Source of the DNA: Rehmannia glutinosa
Lineage: Eukaryota > Streptophyta > Magnoliopsida > Lamiales > Orobanchaceae
Length of the DNA: 64,000 bases
NCBI GenBank assembly: GCA_016081115.2
Contig: JABTTQ020000188.1
Location: 310,001-374,000, forward strand
Direction: 5' to 3'
Shown here: positions 57,380 to 64,000 of the stretch, in pieces
Layout: every line of letters begins with the position of its first letter
Numbering within the stretch: the first letter of the stretch is position 1
Made by a program: the position numbers and the translations under genes
Notes under the pieces: model-generated
What the model was told of the DNA's origin: nothing
The model's database searches: none
What the model saw: only the letters and a program-made list of their open reading frames with translations

Positions 57380-58917
57380 TATTAGGAAATTTATTGTTAA
57401 GATTTTGATGATACCAAGTAAAACTTAATTAGAATAGGAAGTTGGCACCCCATTTTTCTTGTATTTCTATGTTGTAATAGATAGATCGAAAGAGCCGAGT
57501 GAAATCGGCTATGTCAAAAATGCAAGAAGTTAATCAAGACCGTGAGTGAAGACCCAACTATGTGTCGAGTTGAGTATGGCAAGATGGAAGGCAAAGACTC
57601 GAGTGAAGGAGATCCGAGGAACATTGTGTAAAGAATGTGGAAGTGTCAATTAAGTCAAGAAAAAGCCAAGTCTAATAGTTGAATTGATACCGTTGAGTCA
57701 TTCCTATATGATTGGAGTAGACTCAAGTCAAAGGGGTAAAGCGCAAATAAGTTAAGACAATCGACATTGATCCGTTGGAAGGAAGTCAAGGATATTACTT
57801 TATATAGTAATCAGCCGACAGTGTGTCTTAAAGTGTTTGGTCCAAAAATATGCAAAAGGAATAAACCAAACGGGAAACATCAAGACATGTGTCGACTCGT
57901 AAAGTCTGCAGAGTCATTTAATACGAGGAAGGGTCAACATCACATTGTTGCAGGCCAAGAAAAGACAAGCCAACGAACAAGAAAGTGTCATTTGAAAATA
58001 GCCTATCTGTTCAACGGGCAAATTTTCAAAATGAGCACTATAAAAGACTGAGGAAGCATTTGAGAAAAGGTTACCACGAATCGATCTTACAAGCAATCTT
58101 ACAAGCAAGCAAAACCCGCAAAACATTCTCAAAGCTTTTCAAGATATTCCCTGCCTAACACTCAAAGGAATTCGATCCAACACACGTTGTGAAGGAAATG
58201 ATACTTCAATCGTTGAAGAGGATAAATTTTAAAAAACAAAAAGGGTCTACTCTCCAAGTTGAAGGAGTTGTAGCGAGGTTCAAGGTCGAACCGAAGTTTC
58301 AAGTTTGTTGGAAGGTTGTGTGATCAATTCCAAAGGCTTGAAGAGAGTCAAGAGTAGCAAGCGCAATTGTCTTGTGAAGAAGTTCGAGTCGCAGAAAAAG
58401 ACATCTATGTGATCAAGGTTATCTCTAGACTGAGAACTGCTTTGTAACTTGATCTATTATTTAGTAGATTCATCCAGAGTTGGAGAAGAGTGGATTAGAG
58501 GAATTACCCCATCCTCGAACCACTATAAAATTTGCTTGTGTCATTTACTTTCAAAGACTTTACTTTCTTGCTTATATTTTTATATCTCACGATAAGTTAT
58601 ATTGCTATCCAACCGATAATAACAAGTGCTAAAAACGTGCTTAAAATTAACAAAGGGTGTTAAGTCTTCCATTTGTTTAAAACCAAATCATCTAAAAGTT
58701 AAGTGTTAGCCGACTTTGACTAAGTTATACTATCAACAAATTTCAATCGAAAGTCGTTGAGTGAGTAACTTTGTCAAGAAAGCCAACCTAGTTGTCCCCG
58801 GCGGTTTAGCCGATTTTGTTCGTTGAATATTTTTAAAGGGCTAAAAAGTAAAAATTTGTAAGGTTTATTCAACCCCTCCCCTTTCTAAACCTTACACCAC
58901 ACCCCCGGGAACCTACA
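57380..58917 (+). repeat. 3' LTR of element D
   Basis: It starts TATTAGGAAATTTATTGTTA and ends GGGAACCTACA. The second half runs parallel to the LTRs of element C, including AGCACTATAAAAG at about 58034 and TTTATTCAACCCC at the end. Confidence 0.85.
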
Positions 58918-59311
58918 AGAGACCCGCCGCCTCTTCTAGACGAACCATGTCTAAGTGGATAAGACTTTTAGATCTATTAAACTTGCCTATGTTACATATT
59001 TGAACTTATTTGTATAATTTGTTTTTCAAAATATTAATACGTAAATTATGTGAAATGTGATATTATTGCAATTCAATAGATATATTAATTGCCAAAGTAA
59101 ACATTATAAAAAATTAAGAAAAAGGTTTATTCTCATGGAAAGAAATGTACTGGAGACCTAATATATTATGTATTAATTATATGGATCGAGTCCTACTAAA
59201 CCCTTTACTCGTTACACAACACCCACCCCTGCATCCATTTATTTGTACCGGATATACCAAAAATAAGATGAGTTAGGATAACTCGACCCACTAAAGATCC
59301 CTATATTTGAG
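58918..59311. other. Unassigned sequence right of element D
   Basis: 58970-59250 is AT-rich. No open frame is supported. It ends with the target duplication TATTTGAG (59304-59311). Confidence 0.4.
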
Positions 59312-59562
59312 TAGGGGTGGCAATTCCCGATCCGACACGATAACCCGATATGAACCCGACTCAAGTTACCGAGAGAAACCCGAACACGAATACGAGAAAC
59401 CGAATCCGAACACGACTAAGACGAACCCGACACGATGTTACCAATTTGTCTAAAACGTAGTAATTTTATATTTTTATTAACTTTCGATGTATTTTAAGAT
59501 AACCCGAAATCAACCTCGAAACCAAACCAAACACGACCCGATGACCTAAATTGCCACCTCTA
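59312..59562. mobile_element. hAT-type MITE, 251 bp, with 8 bp target duplication
   Basis: TIRs: TAGGGGTGGCAATT at the left and AATTGCCACCTCTA at the right. It is flanked by the exact 8 bp repeat TATTTGAG (59304-59311 and 59563-59570), the TSD size of hAT elements. The interior is CCCGA-rich (GATAACCCGATATGAACCCG). No coding capacity. Confidence 0.85.
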
Positions 59563-59837
59563 TATTTGAGTTTATTTTATTATAATATTTGTTGGTTAAA
59601 ACTTTTATTATACTCGTATATATGAATGATTGAAACTCTCATATACATTATGAATCATCGTTAAATATTTCGTAATATTAAGTAAATGTTTAGTACACGT
59701 ATTATAATTATTCGCATAATGCTTGATAAATGATACTTCATTTTAATATATTTTATAAAATTAGTCTGAACACTATTCAAAAATATTTATAAATATAATT
59801 TGAATATTATATTAATAATAAAATTTTAATATTATAT
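59563..59837. other. AT-rich spacer
   Basis: Only AT-rich sequence and the TSD copy of the hAT MITE are visible. Confidence 0.4.
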
Positions 59838-61063
59838 GGACTCGTTTGGGATTGTTGATGGGATTGATTAAAAATTTGGGATATGATAGGATTACACTAT
59901 TCATGGATTATATAATACCATTTAACATTGTGTTTGAGAAGTATGATTGATGTATAAAAAGTTAGAATAAATTATCTAAAATTGTGTTTTGCAACCATGA
60001 TTGAATGGGATTGCTTAGAAATAGACTTATTTACCCTTACAAATATTTTAATCACTTGTACATTTTCCACTACATTTTACCAATTTTTAGTCCACTGTTC
60101 CTCACATCTGAATTCTTCACAGCTTCTTCACAAAGCTCTCCCACGAATTTGCTCACTCTTTCTTCAATGAGTCAGGGCAATCAACAGTGAACACTAAATC
60201 TTTGAAAACACCATTATTGAAAAATTAAATTCCAGAATTTTCGTAAAAATTTAAAAAATCGTAGAGAGTTTTCAATTTACTGGAGATCCGCGTGGATATA
60301 TTCAGATTTATTGTACAAAATTTAAGAATTTTCGATCAGAAAAACAAAGAAGGCATACCTCGATTCTCTTTCAGAGCGGGTGTAGGGTTTGCTGAACAAA
60401 GAAGATGTATTTTATTTTATTTTTAAAACTTAAATTTTTTTCACAACCAAACAAAAATTATCATAAATAGCACAAACCTCAAGAACAACTCATACAATTT
60501 TCCCAGGAAAAAAAAAACCATCATCTTTTGCCTCACCAATTTCTAATAAAGTCTACTATATTAATGCGAGTATGCCATGAACCGTGGTTCCGATTGCGTT
60601 GATCCACCGACTTGAATCGATCATCGGTTATCCCTTGAAATTCTCGATCCTTCGCCGCCATTGTTCCCCCTTTCACCATTCTTCTTGGTACTGTTTTTCA
60701 TCATCTTCTTTTGCTGCTGCTTCTCTTCGGAGCCCATGTATTAGCTAAGTGGAGGTCGGCCGATATGTTGCAGAGGTGCAGAGTGATACTACCAAGGAAG
60801 ATGTATTTAAATGATGTATTTTTGTAATTAATAGAACAGGCAAGGGTACAAAGACAAGTTGAAGGGCACACCTGTCTTTTACTTACCTGGATAATTTGGG
60901 ATAATGTAATACCACCTCAAGGGCTGAGATTAATAATCAATTGGCTGATGGATTACAATCCCAGCACGTATGTTTATACCGGGCCCTTATCATATACCCC
61001 AAACTTAGGATTTCTTAGGATAAAATGGCTAATCCTACTTAATCTTGGATCCCAAACGAGTCC
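59838..61063. mobile_element. TIR element (PIF/Harbinger-like ends) with a possible gene fragment
   Basis: The ends are GGACTCGTTTGGGAT (59838) and ATCCCAAACGAGTCC (61063), perfect inverse repeats over 15 bp. They continue with GATGGGATT and AATCCTACTTAATC-type matches. Flanks are TATAT on both sides, so the target duplication is ambiguous. The interior has a GC-richer stretch near 60590-60740 that is unlike the rest and may be captured gene sequence. No transposase was found. Confidence 0.7.
60590..60737 (-). pseudogene. Possible captured exon, weakly like the start of a nucleolar ESF1-type protein
   Basis: On the minus strand an ATG at 60737 gives MGSEEKQQQKKMMKNSTKKN and a Gly- and Asn-rich stretch. 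In a second frame it continues FQGITDDRFKSVDQ. The lysine-rich start followed by an I-x-D-x-RF-x-S-V pattern recalls the N-terminus of plant ESF1-like pre-rRNA processing proteins, as I remember that family. The similarity is short and needs a search; it could equally be an unrelated low-complexity exon. Confidence 0.25.
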
Positions 61064-62152
61064 TATATATACTAATTAATATTAATAATTATTTTTAATT
61101 AATATTAAGTTATAATATAATATATTATATTCATTTTTATAAAATTTAAATGTAAATATAAATACAAATCACATAACATATATTGATTATTTTAAAATAA
61201 TTATCTTATATAATTATAAATTAATTAATATCAAATAATTTATTTTATTTCTTATGTAATCTATATATAAGTATAAATACAATTCAAAGATAAGTCGTAT
61301 TTCAACTCCAAACAATTATTTTATATGTGTATTTTATTCATACATTTAAGAGTTCCTATATCAATTATTTTTGTATTTTTCCCCATTTTTTTCATCATTA
61401 CTTTTAATAATTATTCATAATATACTCGTATATATTATTAAAATACCCGATTTTTGTGGTCCGTATTTAACTAACTAAAACTATACTAGTTATTTAAAAA
61501 AACTATAATAGTTGATTTTTGTTTTAATCGAATCTAGGATAGTTTACAAAACATTTATTCTAGTCGAAGTTTGAATTTCTACGAAATAATGTAAATATAA
61601 TTTATTATATTAAGAATAACTGAACAAAATTTTACAAATGGATTCCAGTATATTACTCGAATAATCAGCCTAATCTCAACCTATATACTGAAACTTTTAT
61701 TCATTTCCTTCAAGCTCCGACCCAAAAACCCAAGCATTTATTACCGGATAGACGTAACCCGATTGTCCTCCGGTTTTTGTCAGTTCCTGTATTTACGGAT
61801 TGTCGAAATGTTATTTCTTGGCGGGTGGGACCCGGTAAACCACAGCCCCACCTTGTGTGACCCACGTGGATGGGCGGGGCAATTAGATTTTTTCCCATTC
61901 GCCCCTCCACACGCGTGTGACGCGTGTGACAACACGCTCCACTTGTCCTTGGCTGCTTCTCCTTTCTCTCCGTCATTTCCAACTATCCACAAATGAACCC
62001 TAACTCTATACCTCAAAATCCTGAAATTCCCTGAATTTGGATTTCTTGAATCTCCCCTAAATGATCCTACACCGTAGTGATTTTCCCCTTTGAAAACCCT
62101 ATTTTGCCTGTAATCGTTTAATTAAGTTATTCGAATCGTAGGGTTTTGAATA
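61064..62152 (+). other. Upstream region and 5' leader of the host gene
   Basis: 61064-61680 is AT-rich spacer. From about 61700 base composition becomes gene-like, with CCACGTGG at 61862 (a G-box core CACGTG at 61863-61868) and a leader rich in CCCTAA and AAACCCTA elements. A TATA box cannot be assigned with confidence. Confidence 0.45.
61862..61869. promoter_or_regulatory. G-box-like palindrome CCACGTGG
   Basis: CCACGTGG lies about 290 bp upstream of the host gene ATG. CACGTG is the binding core of plant bZIP and bHLH factors. Regulation by it is inferred only. Confidence 0.4.
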
Positions 62153-62842
62153 ATGGACAGAAGGGACGATGAATTACAACTAGCTATCTACAGACCTCCG
62201 AGTTTCACGGGTGGCTGCTTGAAATTCGTCTTTTCTACGTGCGCATCACTCCTTGCGCGGTGGACAACCTTCCGACCAGCTAAAGTTACGCCACCTACGC
62301 CGCGAAGTCGGAGTTTTGTTAGAAATCAATGGCACGCGTATCCCGTCATCCGACGCCGTCTCCATTAACCTCCGCCGAGATCGCGTCGATAAGGATTCGT
62401 CCGAGGTGACATACGTCAGCACCGACAGTGTTAAAATCTCGGGTCCCGCGGAATTCGAGGTATGCGAAGATGGGGGTGATATGGATTTGATTCTATGTGG
62501 CTCGCTAGAGAGAGCTGATCCTGCGGCTGCGTGGAGTAATGAGAATGCGTTAGATAATGATTCGAAAACTGGGTGGAGTTTGAGTGTTATGTGGCGACCT
62601 CCATTGCGAATGGGAGGTCGGCGCTTGTCCAGCCGAAGAAAGGGGTTTGTTCTCCGTCGATTGAAGTATATATAGCCGGGTGTTGCTCGGGGACGCCGGT
62701 GATTTTGATGAAGACGGTTTTGATTAGTCCGAGGAAGAAAGTGAGGCAAGGGATGATGCTAGATGCAATTCCCGAGGACGAAGAGATGGGGAAGGAGCAA
62801 AGGAATTTGTGTAACGGGTTGGTGAGGCAGCGGAAATTGCAG
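62153..62842 (+). CDS. Host gene, exon 1, At1g01500-like conserved plant protein (partial, frame-disrupted)
   Basis: The ATG at 62153 starts MDRRDDELQLAIYRPPSFTG. The homologous protein then continues in three successive frames: WLLEIRLFYVRITPCAVD (from 62209), LKLRHLRREVGVLLEINGTR to DLILCGSL (62280-62570), and WVEFECYVATSIANGRSALV to SPSIEVYIAGCCSGTPVIL (62570-62720), ending near RQRKLQ at 62842. A GTAATT splice donor follows at 62843. These blocks match, from memory, a conserved plant family of unknown function (At1g01500, annotated in Arabidopsis as erythronate-4-phosphate dehydrogenase family, without catalytic support). The C-terminal glycine-rich membrane-like end is expected in a later exon beyond 64000. 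Each frame change corresponds to one missing base (near 62206, 62271 and 62565), so assembly error is as likely as a pseudogene. Confidence 0.72.
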
Positions 62843-64000
62843 GTAATTTGGATTTTGCTGAAATTTATCGGCATTGTTTTTTACTTCTTTTCTTTCTCAG
62901 AGTAAGAACATGTAGTTGTTCTGATAGTTGCATATTTGAGCTAAGGATGAAGGTGCTAGTATACGTTCAGCTATGTATTTCTGAATTACATGGTATGAGT
63001 ATCTGGAGTTCTAAATGATGATGCCATTTATGTAGTGACTAATAAAAAGGAATATTGAATATGAGCGGCTGAAGCTGAAGCAGCTATTTTCAGAGTAACA
63101 AAAGGGAAGCAACAACTGATGTGGATAATCATAAGAATAAGTAGGCCAATATTTTGACTCTGCAATGAGATACGTATGGCGCACCAGTAGGATTTAGATG
63201 GTGGATTTAATTCCTAATGCCTGTGGCTGTTTTTCTGCAAAAGCATCTTAATCATTGTGCTTTATGAAAATGAAATTTGGTTTTAGGTTAGTGCAAATTA
63301 TACATGGTAAATTTTATTTTAATTGTGATCATGGTAGTATTTTAATTACATTGGCAGGCTCAATTAGGATACTTCTGGTTATTAGGAAATGTTCTATAGC
63401 TAGCTATTTTCATCATTCATGTGCAACATCATTGTTGAATGACGAAGGAATAATGGTACAGTCTGTACAGATGAAAAATTTGCTGGTTGCTAGTTAATTG
63501 ATATGAAAGATATAGTAGGACAACTAAGACAAACAAATCGATGACCGATCAGATAATGCAACACCTAGGTTCACAATTGTAGGTAATCCAACCGTAAATT
63601 GTTCAAATCCTGAGATGATTGATTCTTTTTGGCAGTGCTTGTGCCTTTTATCGATATGATATGTTTTTTTCTTAATTCTCATCCATAAAGCTGTACAAAT
63701 AAGGCAGTAAGGCTATTGCCCTTTATAATACCATCTCCTTGAGCTCCAAAGCTGAAGATTCTATTTCCTTAATAGTAGTTCCTCCTATGAGTCTACAGTG
63801 TGGTTTTCAATTTTGTTGTTACTCCTATATGTTCTACAGCCCGAGGCACTCCTCGCATGAGGCTCACAGAAAACGCCTCTGAACTCGGAGGCGGTGCACG
63901 TTTCAGAGACGCATGCCTCGGTGCGCCTCTGGGCGCCTCTGGCACTGTCGAGGCGCGCCTCCTGCACAATTCTTTTTTTGGGATTTTTTTTTTGTATAAA
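62843..64000 (+). other. Intron of the host gene, to the window end
   Basis: It starts GTAATTTGG after the exon. No second exon of the family is visible up to 64000. 63842-63962 is GC-rich with repeated GCCTCTG and GGCGCCTC-type words and the 12 bp palindrome GAGGCGCGCCTC at 63950, probably a small insertion. The rest is ordinary AT-rich intron sequence. Confidence 0.6.
63842..63962. repeat. GC-rich insertion with GAGGCGCGCCTC palindrome
   Basis: This stretch is far more GC-rich than its surroundings and is made of GAGGC/GCCTC words in both orientations, as in a known style of plant dispersed repeat. Borders and family are not determined. Confidence 0.45.

Larger units (their letters stand above)
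55450..58917 (+). mobile_element. Copia element D, truncated relative of element C
   Basis: It starts TGTTAGGAAATTTATTGCTA (5' LTR fragment to about 55762). It jumps by deletion to the extra ORF (55764 on) and ends in a 1538 bp 3' LTR. All of gag and pol are missing. A matching target duplication is not visible (CTAGA on the left, AGAGA on the right). Confidence 0.85.

Noticed and set aside
62246..62749. 167-codon minus-strand frame over the host exon
   Set aside because: It is antisense to the conserved host exon and has no family resemblance; the + strand blocks explain the conservation.

Overview
This is a transposon-dense piece of a plant nuclear genome, most likely a eudicot. The evidence is GT-AG introns, an FAR1-type Mutator transposase, an Ulp1-carrying MULE, Ty1/copia elements with an extra 3' ORF, a plant L1 LINE, and one partial host gene that resembles a plant-specific conserved family (Arabidopsis At1g01500-like). 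The species cannot be named from the sequence. I see no bacterial operons, phage, CRISPR or organelle genes.

Layout. 31-9165: a ~9.1 kb MULE with palindrome-bearing terminal inverted repeats. It has two convergent decayed genes: an Ulp1-like cysteine protease gene on + and an FAR1/MURA transposase on -. A short motif, AAAAGTATCACTTTT and variants, fills its introns and intergenic space. 9190-10330: AT-rich sequence and an ~81 bp minisatellite. 10333-15003: a 5'-truncated L1-type LINE on -. 15480-17190: a ~390 bp tandem duplication with tRNA-like sequence and a non-autonomous MULE-like element. 17398-18430: possible copia LTR relic. 18706-18821: a SINE with clean target duplications.

19553-48723 is a nest of LTR retrotransposons. 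A Ty3/gypsy-like element (LTR TGTGACGCC...GGGGCGTTACA) has its second LTR split by a SIRE-like copia element A (20772-27244, TSD ATTTC) and by a non-coding LTR element B (27399-45951, TSD TATTC). B is itself interrupted by a second SIRE-like copia element C (29889-44130). After the split LTR come a primer-binding site and a coiled-coil gag-like ORF.

48744-50064 is a foldback element with ~307 bp internal repeats. 50065-52700 is AT-rich. 52720-55360 holds three DNA-transposon relics (hAT-like, a palindrome-rich MITE, a CACTA end). 55450-58917 is a truncated relative of C (element D). 59312-59562 is a 251 bp hAT-type MITE with an 8 bp TSD. 59838-61063 is a TIR element that may carry a gene fragment. 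62153-62842 is the first exon of the only recognisable host gene, on +, whose remainder lies beyond the window.

Nothing here works together as a pathway. The organisation records successive insertions, internal deletions and decay. Almost every coding region has frameshifts, some of which (notably the host exon) are single-base deletions that could be assembly errors. The most interesting signals are the motif shared by the two MULE-type elements, the palindromic TIRs, and a PPT-like purine tract lying inside the extra ORF of both C and D about 1.25 kb upstream of the real polypurine tract.
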